From DATLGB01 sp964242305 (GTDB lineage: Bacteria; Actinomycetota; Thermoleophilia; Solirubrobacterales; Solirubrobacteraceae), in the NCBI GenBank assembly GCA_964242305.1, contig CAXTBB010000020.1, positions 5,610 to 69,609 of the forward strand: a stretch of 64,000 bases of DNA, given 5' to 3'. Under the pieces are notes generated by a model. The model ran no database searches and was not told the origin of the DNA. It was given only the letters and a program-made list of their open reading frames with translations. The translations under genes were made by a program, and so were the position numbers. Each line of letters begins with the position of its first letter. The stretch's first letter is position 1. This document shows positions 35,391 through 45,375 of this stretch, piece after piece.

Positions 35391-35419
35391 ACTATCCGAC
35401 ATTCCCGACCGCGGGTCAA
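35391..35419 (-). promoter_or_regulatory. Predicted sigma-70-type promoter of the kinase-regulator operon
   Basis: On the minus strand, TTGACC (35419-35414) is followed by a 17-nt spacer and GATAGT (35396-35391). The ATG at 35384 comes 6 nt after the -10, so transcription should begin at or within a base or two of the start codon. This is the best -35/-10 pair I found in the window. Confidence 0.6.
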
Positions 35420-35513
35420 CCGGCGGGGAGGCTGCGCTTCATGACCGGCAGCGTGCCCGTCCCCGGTCCCGCTGTCATGGGGCGGCCGTCCCGACCGGGC
35501 CGGGAGATCTGCC

Positions 35514-37589
35514 TCAGCGAGCGGAGAAGTGCGCCGCGACCTCGGCTGCGGACAGCGCGCGGTTGTAGACCGCCACCTCGTCGAGCGTGCCGTAGAACGC
35601 GCCCGCGCCGTTGGCCAGCGTCACCGGGCCGGCCGTCGTCGCGAGGATGCGGTTGACCACGGGACCGGCGACGTTGACGCCGTCGATGTAGATGCCGACC
35701 ACGGGACCCGACTTGGTCACGACGACATGGTGGAACGCGGTGGTGTCCGTGAGGGCGGTCGTCGAGCAGGCGACGTTCGCGGCGCTGGCCTTGCGCAGGC
35801 AGACGTGCCCGGCCGCATCCAGGCGCACCTGGTAGCTGCCGCTGGCCACGAGCCCCTCCGCCACGCCAGTGCGCGCGCGCCGCAGCCACAGCTCGACGCT
35901 CACTTGATCACCCGTCACCCGGGCCCGCGACGCCGGGACGGTGACCTGGGAGGACGCGGGGCCGAAGCCGACCGCGGTGTCCCCCTCGACCGCGCCCGGC
36001 TGCCCCAGCGCGACGAGGCCGCGGTACACGCCGGAGGGGCCGCCGGTGCTGTCCACCGCCGCGGTCCCCGACCCGTCGCCGAGGCGCCAGTAGCCCACGG
36101 GCGCCGAGCGCCGCACGACGGAGGCGTAGTCGTAGGCGACGCAGGTGTCCGGGGAGAACTCGGAGGCGCCGATGTCGTAGTAGGTCTCGGCGCCGCCGCC
36201 GGTGTCCGGCACGTCGGGATCGTCGCAGCGGGGCCGCCCGGCGCGGTCGCGGCTCGGGGTGCCGTCGGAGGTGCCGGCGTCGATGCCGGGCGAGCCCTCC
36301 GCCAGGGGGAGCAGCGGGTCGTCGTCGGCGAAGATGGGCGTGCCGCGCACGGTGTGGGGACCGGGAGCGATCCCGTGCTCGGGCTCGAAGCGGCGGATCA
36401 GGTCGTAGTCCTCGTCGACCTCCGCGACGCCGTCGGTGTAGTAGCGCTCGATCACGTTGTTGCGCAGGACCACGCCGTCGGTCCGCGCCAGGCCGGTCGG
36501 CGAGGGATTCCCGCCGGTGACCCGCAGCCGGGGGTCGTAGCCGCCCTCGCCGTAGCACGTGTTGGCATCGATGACGACGCCGTTCGCCGCGCTGACGTGC
36601 ACGCACCCGATGCCCGCGCCGGTGTCCTTGCGGCTGTAGAAGACGTTGTTCTCGATGCGCACCCCCGCCGGCCAGACGGTGTCCTCGCCGTTGGCCATGA
36701 CCAGGATGCCGCGGGTGTCCAGGTACAGGTTGTCGCGGAACGTGGCGTCCACGTTGGGCCCGATGAGCTGGGTCCCGTCCGGGTGCTCGAGCGGGTCGCC
36801 GCCGTCCGCCGTGCTCTGGATGCCGACGTTCTCGATGTGGTTGCCCTGGACGAGGAGATTGGTCGTGTTGGTCGCCTGGACGCCGTCGGCCGGGACCTTG
36901 ACCACCGTGTTGTCGCGGATCACCTGGTCGGCGCCCTGCACGCGGAAGGCCGTGCCGCAGCGGGGCGCGATCCCGCCCGTCTCGCTCAGCGGGTAGTCCA
37001 TGATGCCGTCGTGGTTGGCATCGTTCTCGCTGCTGACCATCCAGAACGAGTGGCAGCGCGGCGCCGTCGAGTTCGCGTCGAAGGTGATGCGCAGGTCGTG
37101 GACGTAGTTGCCCTCGGCGCGGTTGTGACTCCCGACCATGATGACGCCGCTGGGCGACATGTCGTTGTCGACGACGGCCAGCGACTCGCCGAACAGCTCG
37201 GTGATGTCGGTGATGCGGAAGCCGTTGACCTCCAGGTTGCGCGCCTCCGCGGCCAGCTCCACCCCCTGCAGCACGGGCTGCTCACCCGGGTACGCCGCGA
37301 ACCGCGTGGGCTGGGCGAAGGCCCGCGCCGTCGTGACCTTGGGGTAGGTGCCGCGGCGGACCAGCACCGTCCCGCCGTCCGGGACGAGGTCGAGCGCCTT
37401 CGCCGAGGTGCACACCGGCCGGGCCTTCGTGACCTGCGCGGCGGTGCGCGCATCGCTGCAGCGACCCCCCACCGACGCGGCGTCGAGGTAGATGGTGATG
37501 GGGACGGCCGCGCGGGCCGGCACAGGCCCGGCGAACGCGGCTGCGCAGGCGGCAACACCGAGCAGCACCGTCCGGATGCGAGCGCCCAT
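35514..37589 (-). CDS. Secreted right-handed beta-helix protein with C-terminal LamG-like domain
   Basis: 691 residues. A signal peptide (about 1-28, PARA-A) is followed by a right-handed parallel beta-helix (about 30-440), seen in repeated short strands such as ATNTTNLLVQGNHIENVG, ADQVIRDNTVVKV and TDGVVLRNNVIERY. The second part (about 485-690) is a concanavalin-like/LamG jelly-roll ending GTLDEVAVYNRALSAAEV. Such proteins usually bind or cleave polysaccharides; no catalytic residues can be assigned by eye. It lies alone between clpX and the kinase operon, an insertion in the conserved clpX-valS interval. Confidence 0.82.
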   Translation of the reverse strand: MGARIRTVLLGVAACAAAFAGPVPARAAVPITIYLDAASVGGRCSDARTAAQVTKARPVCTSAKALDLVPDGGTVLVRRGTYPKVTTARAFAQPTRFAAYPGEQPVLQGVELAAEARNLEVNGFRITDITELFGESLAVVDNDMSPSGVIMVGSHNRAEGNYVHDLRITFDANSTAPRCHSFWMVSSENDANHDGIMDYPLSETGGIAPRCGTAFRVQGADQVIRDNTVVKVPADGVQATNTTNLLVQGNHIENVGIQSTADGGDPLEHPDGTQLIGPNVDATFRDNLYLDTRGILVMANGEDTVWPAGVRIENNVFYSRKDTGAGIGCVHVSAANGVVIDANTCYGEGGYDPRLRVTGGNPSPTGLARTDGVVLRNNVIERYYTDGVAEVDEDYDLIRRFEPEHGIAPGPHTVRGTPIFADDDPLLPLAEGSPGIDAGTSDGTPSRDRAGRPRCDDPDVPDTGGGAETYYDIGASEFSPDTCVAYDYASVVRRSAPVGYWRLGDGSGTAAVDSTGGPSGVYRGLVALGQPGAVEGDTAVGFGPASSQVTVPASRARVTGDQVSVELWLRRARTGVAEGLVASGSYQVRLDAAGHVCLRKASAANVACSTTALTDTTAFHHVVVTKSGPVVGIYIDGVNVAGPVVNRILATTAGPVTLANGAGAFYGTLDEVAVYNRALSAAEVAAHFSAR

Positions 37590-37654
37590 CGGCCGACCGT
37601 ACCAGCGGACCGGGAAGCAGTGTGGGAATACTTAGATAACGGTTTCCTGAACGG

Positions 37655-38929
<1,275 letters not shown>

Positions 38930-38943
38930 GAGTACCGCTCGCG

Positions 38944-39528
38944 CTAGTGGTGCGCGATCACCCGGTCGATGATGCCATACGCCTTGGCTTCCTCCGACGT
39001 CATGAAGTAATCGCGCTCGGTGTCCTTGCGCACATCCTCCACGGGCTTGCCCGCGTGGCCGGCGATGATCTCGTCCAGTTTGCGGCGCAGCTCGATGACC
39101 TCGCGCGCGTGGATCTCGATGTCCGTCGCCTGCCCCTGGAAGCCGGAGGAGACCTGGTGGATGAGGATCTTGGCGTTGGGAAGGGCCATGCGCTTGCCGG
39201 CAGCACCGCCGCCCAGCAGCAGGGCGCCCATGCTCATCGCGATCCCGACGCAGATCGTCTGCACGTCGGGCTTGATGAACTGCATGGTGTCGTAGATCGC
39301 CAGTCCTGCATAGACCGACCCGCCCGGCGAGTTGATGTAGATCGAGATGTCCTTGTCGGGATCCTCGCTCTCCAGGTGCAGCAGCTGGGCGACGATCAGG
39401 TTCGCGATCTGGTCGTCCACCGGCGTCCCGAGGAAGATGATCCGCTCGTTGAGCAGGCGGGAGTAGATGTCGAACGCCCGCTCACCGCGGGAGGTCTGCT
39501 CGACGACCATGGGGACGAGGGGGCTCAC
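38944..39528 (-). CDS. clpP: ClpP protease subunit
   Basis: 194 residues. Catalytic Ser is in IAMSMGALLL, His in KILIHQVSSG, and Asp in the following helix region near ERDYFM. SPGGSVYAGLAIYDTM forms the oxyanion region. The usual GQAAS context around the Ser is replaced by GIAMS, but the triad is present. It is a partner of ClpX downstream. ATG start at 39528, immediately after tig. Confidence 0.96.
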   Translation of the reverse strand: MSPLVPMVVEQTSRGERAFDIYSRLLNERIIFLGTPVDDQIANLIVAQLLHLESEDPDKDISIYINSPGGSVYAGLAIYDTMQFIKPDVQTICVGIAMSMGALLLGGGAAGKRMALPNAKILIHQVSSGFQGQATDIEIHAREVIELRRKLDEIIAGHAGKPVEDVRKDTERDYFMTSEEAKAYGIIDRVIAHH

Positions 39529-39531
39529 AGC

Positions 39532-40869
39532 TCAGCTTTCTTTTGAGGTCGTGTCCGGATCTCCTGCTGCGACCGGCGCCGCCGAATCCGCGAGGAGGTC
39601 GATGGCCTGAGCCTGCGCGACATCCTCCTTGAGATCGTCGAGGCGGCCGGATGACTTGATCCGTTCCAGCAGTTTCTTGGCGGACGTCGAGGCGCGCTCG
39701 GCGTCGGGCTCGAGGGCCTCGAGCAGCTGCGCCTCCGTCGGCTCGATCTGCTCGGCGGCGACGACGGCGGCCAGGACGGCCTCGCGGCGCAGCGCCGACT
39801 CGGCGTCCGGCTTGCCCTCCTCGAGGATCTCCTCCTCCGTCTTTCCGGAGATCTGGAGGTAGATCTCGCGCGTGATGCCCTGGTGGGAGAGCGAGTGGAT
39901 CATGTTGCTCCACAGCTCCTGGGCGCGCGCCTCGATGAGCGCGTCGGGGACCTCGATGGTGGCGTTGTCGACGGCGGCCTGCAGCGCGGCCTCGCGGAAG
40001 GCCGCCTTGGCCTGTTCGGCCTGCGCGTCGGCGAGGTTCGCGCGGATGTCCTCGCGCACCTCCTCGAGGGTGTCGAAGCCCTGCTCGATGGCGAAGTCCT
40101 CGTCGAGGTCGGGCAGCGCCTTGGCCTTGACCTCCTTGACGGTGACGGCGAACTCGGCGGCCTGGCCGGCCAGCTCCGCGGCGCCGTAGTCGTCGGGGAA
40201 GGTCAGGGCGACGGTGCGCTCCTCGCCGGCGGTCGCGCCCTCGAGCTGCTCCTCGAAGCCGGGGATCAGGCGACCGGAGCCGAGCTCGAGCATGTGGTCG
40301 CGCGCCTCGCCGCCCTCGAAGGGGACGCCGTCGACCGAGCCGACGAAGTCCATCACCACGAAGTCGCCCTTGCTCGCCGGGCGGTCGACGGTGTCCAGGC
40401 GGCCGCCGCGCTCGCGTAGCTGCTCGATCTCGGCGTCGATTGCCTCGTCGCTGACGGTGGCGTCGGGCTGGGGGACCTCGAGGCCCTTGTACTCGCCAAG
40501 GACGGCGGTCGGGCGGACGCCGATCTCGATGGAGAACGTCAGCGCCTTGCCCTCCTCGGGGAGGTCGCCGAGGTCGAGGTCGGGCTCGCCGATCGGGGCG
40601 ATGCGCGCGTCGTCGACGGCGGCCGAGTACCAGGCGGGCAGGTGGTCGCGCACGGTCTCGTCGAGGACGGCGGCGCGGCCGACGCGCTGGATGACGATCG
40701 GTGCAGGGATCTTGCCGGGCCGGAAGCCGGGCACGCGCAGCTGGCGGCCGAGCGTCTTCGCCGATTGGGCGATGCGCTTCTCGATCTCCTCCGGCGCGAC
40801 CTCGGCTTCCACCCGCACGCGGGACTCGGGAAGCTCGGTCACGCTCGTGCTGACACCGGCGGTGGCCAT
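39532..40869 (-). CDS. tig: Trigger factor
   Basis: 445-residue ribosome-associated chaperone. N-terminal ribosome-binding signature GFRPGKIPAP, FKBP-like PPIase domain (about 155-240, GDFVVMDFVGSVDGVPFEGG), and helical C-terminal arms. The last about 20 residues are a low-complexity Ala/Asp/Ser tail. First gene of the tig-clpP-clpX operon; ATG start at 40869. Confidence 0.96.
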   Translation of the reverse strand: MATAGVSTSVTELPESRVRVEAEVAPEEIEKRIAQSAKTLGRQLRVPGFRPGKIPAPIVIQRVGRAAVLDETVRDHLPAWYSAAVDDARIAPIGEPDLDLGDLPEEGKALTFSIEIGVRPTAVLGEYKGLEVPQPDATVSDEAIDAEIEQLRERGGRLDTVDRPASKGDFVVMDFVGSVDGVPFEGGEARDHMLELGSGRLIPGFEEQLEGATAGEERTVALTFPDDYGAAELAGQAAEFAVTVKEVKAKALPDLDEDFAIEQGFDTLEEVREDIRANLADAQAEQAKAAFREAALQAAVDNATIEVPDALIEARAQELWSNMIHSLSHQGITREIYLQISGKTEEEILEEGKPDAESALRREAVLAAVVAAEQIEPTEAQLLEALEPDAERASTSAKKLLERIKSSGRLDDLKEDVAQAQAIDLLADSAAPVAAGDPDTTSKES

Positions 40870-40894
40870 CTGGGCTGACGATAGCGTTCGCTTC

Positions 40895-41038
40895 GTGCGT
40901 TTCTGGGAGCGTTTTGCGGCCTGGCTGTTGACCGGACCCGTCGGTCACCTCGTCGCCGGGGCGGCCGACTTCGCCGTGGTGTTCTGGCGCCTCGCGCGCG
41001 CACGATGCTTGCGCACGCACACATCCGGGCAGTCTTAA
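40895..41038 (+). CDS. Small basic amphipathic/membrane-associated protein (47 residues)
   Basis: An open frame beginning VRFWERFAAWLLTGPVGHLV and ending with a run of Arg/Cys/His. The GPVGH turn between two hydrophobic segments resembles small conserved actinobacterial proteins near tig, but I cannot name a family. GTG start at 40895; GATAGC at 40880-40885 is 9 nt upstream and could be a -10 box. It ends 4 nt before doxX. Confidence 0.5.
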   Translation: MRFWERFAAWLLTGPVGHLVAGAADFAVVFWRLARARCLRTHTSGQS

Positions 41039-41042
41039 CCCC

Positions 41043-41552
41043 ATGTCCTTCGGAAAGCTCGCCCTTCGCTTCACCCTCGGTTCCTTCTTCATCGGCCACG
41101 GCACCCAGAAGTTGTTCGGCTGGTTCGGCGGGCACGGGCTGGACGGCACCGCCGGCTTCTTCGAGGGCCAACTCGGCCTGCGGCCGGGCAAGCGCCACGC
41201 GACTGCCGCCGGCATCAGCGAGGCAGGCGGCGGTGCGCTGCTGATCCTGGGCGGGCCCGGCATCCCCATCGCCACCGCCGCGATCACCGGCGCGATGGTC
41301 ACCGCCATCCGCAAGGTCCACATCTCCAACGGCCCCTGGGTGTCCGACTCCGGCTACGAGTACAACGCGGTCATCATCGCCGCCCTCGCCGCGCTCAATG
41401 ACAACTCGCTTGTGGCGGCGGCTGCCGTCGGCGCCGGCGTCGCGGGCTCGTACGTCGTCACGGAGAAGCTGGTCGATCCCGCCCCGGCGGACGCCGCCGG
41501 CGAGGCGACCGTGAACGGCTCGGCGCCCGAGCCGGTGGCCGCCACCGCCTAG
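41043..41552 (+). CDS. DoxX-family membrane protein
   Basis: 169 residues with four membrane helices and the DoxX signature LGSFFIGHGTQKLFGWFGG near the N-terminus. In other bacteria DoxX-like proteins belong to quinone/redox-linked membrane complexes; no specific role is shown here. A Pro/Ala-rich tail of about 25 residues follows the last helix. ATG start at 41043. Confidence 0.85.
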   Translation: MSFGKLALRFTLGSFFIGHGTQKLFGWFGGHGLDGTAGFFEGQLGLRPGKRHATAAGISEAGGGALLILGGPGIPIATAAITGAMVTAIRKVHISNGPWVSDSGYEYNAVIIAALAALNDNSLVAAAAVGAGVAGSYVVTEKLVDPAPADAAGEATVNGSAPEPVAATA

Positions 41553-41569
41553 TTCTCCGGAGCCGCGTT

Positions 41570-41595
41570 ATCGTGAGACACCCATGTCTCACGAT
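41570..41595. promoter_or_regulatory. Palindromic operator over the exporter start codon (probable TetR site)
   Basis: Perfect inverted repeat ATCGTGAGAC (41570-41579) - six bases - GTCTCACGAT (41586-41595). The exporter ATG (41584-41586) lies inside it. The 10-nt arms with a short spacer are typical TetR-family operators, and a TetR gene overlaps the end of the exporter gene. Binding here would block initiation of the exporter-regulator transcript. Confidence 0.75.
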
Positions 41596-43176
41596 GCCGG
41601 CTCCGCGCGCCCCACCGGGGCGGCGCTCTACACCATCTTCGGCGCCCTCATGCTGGGGATGTTCCTGGCGGCGCTCGACCAGACGATCGTCTCCACCGCC
41701 CTGCCCACGATCGTGGGCGACCTCGGCGGGATCGACCACCTGTCCTGGGTGGTGACGAGCTACCTCGTGGCCACCACCGCGTCCACCCCGCTGTACGGCA
41801 AGCTCGGTGACCTCTACGGGCGCAAGCTGCTGTTCGGGGTGGCCATCGTCATCTTCCTGTTCGGGTCGGCGCTGTCGGGGGCGAGCCAGTCGCTGACCGA
41901 GCTGATCGTCTTCCGCGCGGTCCAGGGCATCGGCGCCGGCGGGTTGATGGTCGGGGCGCAGGCGATCATCGCCGACATCGTCCCGCCCCGCGAGCGCGGC
42001 CGCTACATGGGCCTGATCGGGTCCGTGTTCGCCGTCGCCAGCGTGCTCGGCCCGCTGCTGGGCGGCTTCTTCGTGGACTCGCTGAGCTGGCGCTGGGTCT
42101 TCTACGTCAACCTGCCGATCGGCGCGGTCGCGCTGGCCGTCGTCGTCCTGAAGCTGCACCTGCCCGCCAGCCGGACCGAGCACCGCATCGACTGGACCGG
42201 CGCGGCGCTGCTGACCAGCGCCGTGGTGTGCCTGATCCTGCTGACCACGTGGGGCGGCAACGAGTACGGCTGGGGGTCGGCGACGATCATCGGGCTCGGC
42301 GTCGCCACCGTCGCGCTGGCGCTGAGCTTCGTCTGGCAGGAGCGCCGGGCGGTCGAGCCGCTGATCCCGCCGCGCCTGTTCGCCGGCCGCGGCTTCAGCG
42401 TCGCCATCGTCCTCGGGTTCCTGGTCGGCGTGGCCATGTTCGGGGCGCTGACGTTCCTGCCGCTCTACCTGCAGGTCGTGCGCGGAGCGAGCCCGACCGG
42501 CTCCGGCCTGCTCATCGTCCCGCTGATGGTGGGGCTGCTGACGGCGGGCATCCTCTCGGGTCGCTGGATCTCCAAGCACGGGCGCTACCGCATCTTCCCG
42601 ATCGTCGGGAGCGCCTCCCTGACGGTGGGCATGTTCCTGCTCACGCGCCTCGACGCCGGTACGCCCTACGTGGCCACGGCGGCGTTCATGGTCATCATCG
42701 GCGTCGGGATCGGCCTGTTCATGCAGGTGATCGTGCTGGTCGCCCAGAACGACGCGCGCCCTCAGGACATCGGCGCGGCGACCTCGTCGGCCACCTTCTT
42801 CCGCTCCATCGGCGGCTCCGTTGGCGTGGCCATCTTCGGCGCGGTCTTCGCCTCGCGGCTGACGGACGGGCTGCGCGGCCTGCCCGCGGCGGTCGCCGAG
42901 CGGCTGCACCTGTCCCCAGGCTCGGCCCAGGTGCGCCCGGACGCGGTGCAGGCGCTGCCCAGCGGTCCCCGGACGGCGTTCCTCGACGTCTTCGTCCACG
43001 CCCTGCACGGCGCCTTCACCTTCGGGGCGGTCTTCGCCGGCCTCGCGTTCCTGCTCACCTGGGCCCTGCCGGAGATCCCGCTGCGCGGGCGCTCGTCGGC
43101 CGAGGAGCGCGAGGACAAGGGCAAGGCCGGCGCTCTGGTGCCCGAGGCGGCTGAGTCTGTCGAGGCGCTGCGGTGA
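41584..43176 (+). CDS. MFS drug:H+ antiporter, DHA2 (EmrB/QacA) type
   Basis: 530 residues with about 14 membrane helices. Motifs seen are LDQTIVSTALPTIVGDLGG in helix 1, LGDLYGRK (motif A), and GPLLGGFFVDSLSWRWVFYV (motif C and loop). It exports hydrophobic cations or drugs by family analogy. It starts at ATG 41584 inside a palindromic operator and overlaps tetR by 4 nt (GTGA), forming a self-contained efflux-repressor operon. Confidence 0.93.
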   Translation: MSHDAGSARPTGAALYTIFGALMLGMFLAALDQTIVSTALPTIVGDLGGIDHLSWVVTSYLVATTASTPLYGKLGDLYGRKLLFGVAIVIFLFGSALSGASQSLTELIVFRAVQGIGAGGLMVGAQAIIADIVPPRERGRYMGLIGSVFAVASVLGPLLGGFFVDSLSWRWVFYVNLPIGAVALAVVVLKLHLPASRTEHRIDWTGAALLTSAVVCLILLTTWGGNEYGWGSATIIGLGVATVALALSFVWQERRAVEPLIPPRLFAGRGFSVAIVLGFLVGVAMFGALTFLPLYLQVVRGASPTGSGLLIVPLMVGLLTAGILSGRWISKHGRYRIFPIVGSASLTVGMFLLTRLDAGTPYVATAAFMVIIGVGIGLFMQVIVLVAQNDARPQDIGAATSSATFFRSIGGSVGVAIFGAVFASRLTDGLRGLPAAVAERLHLSPGSAQVRPDAVQALPSGPRTAFLDVFVHALHGAFTFGAVFAGLAFLLTWALPEIPLRGRSSAEEREDKGKAGALVPEAAESVEALR

Positions 43177-43805
43177 GCGCCGCCGTCGCCGATCGCCGCC
43201 GCGCGGTCCGCTCGCGCAACGCCGACGCCATCCTCGACGCGGCCTTTGCGGCGCTGCGCGCGAACCCCCAGGCGGGCATGGCCGAGATCGCCGCCGCCGC
43301 CGGCGTCGGCCGGGCGACCCTCTACCGCCACTATCCGACCCGCGACGACCTCATCGCGGAGATCCGCCGCCGCACCCAGACGGCGTTCCGCGCCCTGCTC
43401 GCCGAGCTCGAGGCGGCCTGCGCGGACGATCCCGAGGCGGCGCTGGAGCGCTTCGCCGCCGAGCTGTTCGCGCTCCGCGAGGGCGCGCTGAGCGTCGCCG
43501 ACCCCGGCCGCGAGGCCCGCGCCCGCCGCCTGTGGGCACCCATGCGCACGATCATTCTCGGCCTGCAGTCCCGCGGCGTCGTCGACCCGGCCCTGTCGCC
43601 CGACTGGGTCCTGGCCAGCTTCCGCGGTCAGCTGCGCGCCGCCGGCGTCGAGCTCGACGCAGGACGCCTGCGCGGCGACGCCGCTCCGGCGCTCGTCATC
43701 CGCGCCTTCCTGCACGGCTGCGTCCCGGGGACGCTGGACGACCTACGCTCCGGCTCACCCTCACCTCCGGAACCGCGTCGGCCAAGACCGTCTCCACCCC
43801 ACTGA
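43173..43805 (+). CDS. TetR-family transcriptional regulator
   Basis: 210 residues. N-terminal HTH (about 18-62): ILDAAFAALRANPQAGMAEI, then AGVGRATLYRHYPTRDDLI. A ligand-binding helical domain follows. It probably represses the upstream exporter and itself through the palindrome at 41570-41595. The last about 22 residues (RSGSPSPPEPRRPRPSPPH) are Pro/Arg-rich and look foreign: in another frame the same DNA reads like the C-terminus of a secreted protein, so the regulator's original end may have been replaced. Confidence 0.88.
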   Translation: MSAAVADRRRAVRSRNADAILDAAFAALRANPQAGMAEIAAAAGVGRATLYRHYPTRDDLIAEIRRRTQTAFRALLAELEAACADDPEAALERFAAELFALREGALSVADPGREARARRLWAPMRTIILGLQSRGVVDPALSPDWVLASFRGQLRAAGVELDAGRLRGDAAPALVIRAFLHGCVPGTLDDLRSGSPSPPEPRRPRPSPPH

Positions 43806-43819
43806 CCGTCAAGCGCTAA
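43748..43819 (+). pseudogene. C-terminal scrap of a secreted protein overlapping the tetR tail
   Basis: In the frame ending TAA 43817-43819 the sequence reads LRLTLTSGTASAKTVSTPLT then VKR, a beta-strand-rich ending typical of secreted Ig-like or repeat proteins. It has no start and overlaps the odd proline-rich tail of TetR in another frame. Probably a deletion joined the tetR 3' region to the last codons of another gene. Confidence 0.4.
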
Positions 43820-43827
43820 GGATCGCC

Positions 43828-45231
43828 ATGAAACTGCTCCTCCTCGTCACCCTCACCTGCACCGCCGCGGTCGCCGGCGCCGCGCCCGCGCTGGCCGCGA
43901 CACCGCTCCAGTTGGTGAGAGCCGCCGCCCCGCGGACCGGTCGGGGACCCCTTGGCCTGGCGGTCGGCGCCTTCAACGCCGACAAGCACGCCGATCTGGC
44001 CGCGGTGAACTCGTCCGACGGCACGCTCTCGATCCTGCTCGGCAAGGGCCAGGGCCGCTTCGCTGCCGCAGGCGACCCGATCCCCGCCGGGGACGACCCC
44101 CAGCAGGTCGCCGTCGGGGACTTCAACCGCGACGGCAAGCAGGACCTCGCCGTCTCCGACCGCGACTCGAGCAGCATCGCGATCCTGCTCGGGAACGGCA
44201 CGGGCGCCTTCACGCTCGCGTCGCAGTTGACGACGGTCATCCCGGACGACTTCACCTACGGCGACCCGTACGCCGTCCTCGTAGGGGACTTCAACGGCGA
44301 CGGGATCGCCGACATCGCCACGACCACCGTCGGCCCGGGCGGTCGCGGCGAGGTCGAGACGTTCACCGGCGCGGGCAACGGCAGCTTCGGCACCGCCCGG
44401 CTCGTGACCGACAAGGGCGCCGGGACGGGCAGCGGCGCCGGCGCCGCGCTGGCCGACCTCAACGGCGACCACCGGCTCGACCTCGTGCTCGTGGACGGCT
44501 ACTCGAGCGACCATCGCGTCGACACGCTCTTCGGCACGGGGGCGGGCACGTTCGTCCCCGGCCCCTCGGTGGCCGTCGGCATGGGCGCGTCGTCGATCGC
44601 CGTCGGCGACTTCAACGGCGACGCCCACCAGGACGTGGCCGTCACGGACGAGGACGACGCCGCCGTCTCCGTGCTCCTCGGCAACGGGAGCGGCGCGCTG
44701 ACGGCGGGAGCCACGGTGCCGGCCGGCCCCCGGCCACTCGGCCTGACGACGGGCGACTTCAACGGCGACAAGCACCTCGACCTCGCCGTGACCAACGTCG
44801 ACGACCACGGCGTCACCCTTCTGCTCGGCACCGGCAAGGGAGCTTTCGCGGCGACCAAGGCGATCACCGTCGGCAGCTCTCCGCAGAGCGTGGTCGCCGG
44901 GCGGTTCGACGGCGACGCGGTCGATGACCTCGCCGCGGACAACTTCAACGACACCACCGTTTCCGTGCTGATCTCCTCGGCGCCGCGAACGGTGAAGCTC
45001 AAGCGCCACGGCCGCTCCGCGTCCGGCGCCGTGTCGTCGCGATCGTCCAAGTGCGAGCGCAGCCAGCGCGTCCAGCTGCGCCGCGGCGGGAGGACGGTCC
45101 GACGGACCACGACCGACACGCACGGCCGGTTCGCGTTCGGCGGAACGCTGCGCGACGGGAGCTACACCGCGGCGGTCAAGGCGACCAACGGCTGCCTCGC
45201 CGGCGCATCGAAGACGCTCGTTCTCGGCTGA
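43828..45231 (+). CDS. Secreted FG-GAP/VCBS-type beta-propeller protein
   Basis: 467 residues. Signal peptide (about 1-23, ALA-A). Seven FG-GAP repeats, each with a calcium-loop motif: GAFNADKHADLA, GDFNRDGKQDLA, GDFNGDGIADIA, ADLNGDHRLDLV, GDFNGDAHQDVA, GDFNGDKHLDLA and GRFDGDAVDDLA, enough for a seven-bladed propeller. The C-terminal about 75 residues (RHGRSASG...GYTAAVK-like) form a separate basic beta-domain with two cysteines. Probably a surface adhesion or binding protein. ATG start at 43828. Confidence 0.85.
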   Translation: MKLLLLVTLTCTAAVAGAAPALAATPLQLVRAAAPRTGRGPLGLAVGAFNADKHADLAAVNSSDGTLSILLGKGQGRFAAAGDPIPAGDDPQQVAVGDFNRDGKQDLAVSDRDSSSIAILLGNGTGAFTLASQLTTVIPDDFTYGDPYAVLVGDFNGDGIADIATTTVGPGGRGEVETFTGAGNGSFGTARLVTDKGAGTGSGAGAALADLNGDHRLDLVLVDGYSSDHRVDTLFGTGAGTFVPGPSVAVGMGASSIAVGDFNGDAHQDVAVTDEDDAAVSVLLGNGSGALTAGATVPAGPRPLGLTTGDFNGDKHLDLAVTNVDDHGVTLLLGTGKGAFAATKAITVGSSPQSVVAGRFDGDAVDDLAADNFNDTTVSVLISSAPRTVKLKRHGRSASGAVSSRSSKCERSQRVQLRRGGRTVRRTTTDTHGRFAFGGTLRDGSYTAAVKATNGCLAGASKTLVLG

Positions 45232-45375
45232 GCCGCGGGCGTATCGGCGGGCGCTGCGGACGGCGAGCCGCGAGTTGGGCCTGCGGCAAGCGCCGCGTCC
45301 CCGAGAGCGTCCACCGCGGCCGATGTTTTCCCCGGCGTTGCCCCCGTGCCGCGCCGAGGCAATCGCGGATGCCCG

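Noticed and set aside
38944..39528. ClpP considered as an inactive paralogue because GQAAS is changed to IAMS
   Set aside because: The catalytic Ser, His and Asp are all still present.
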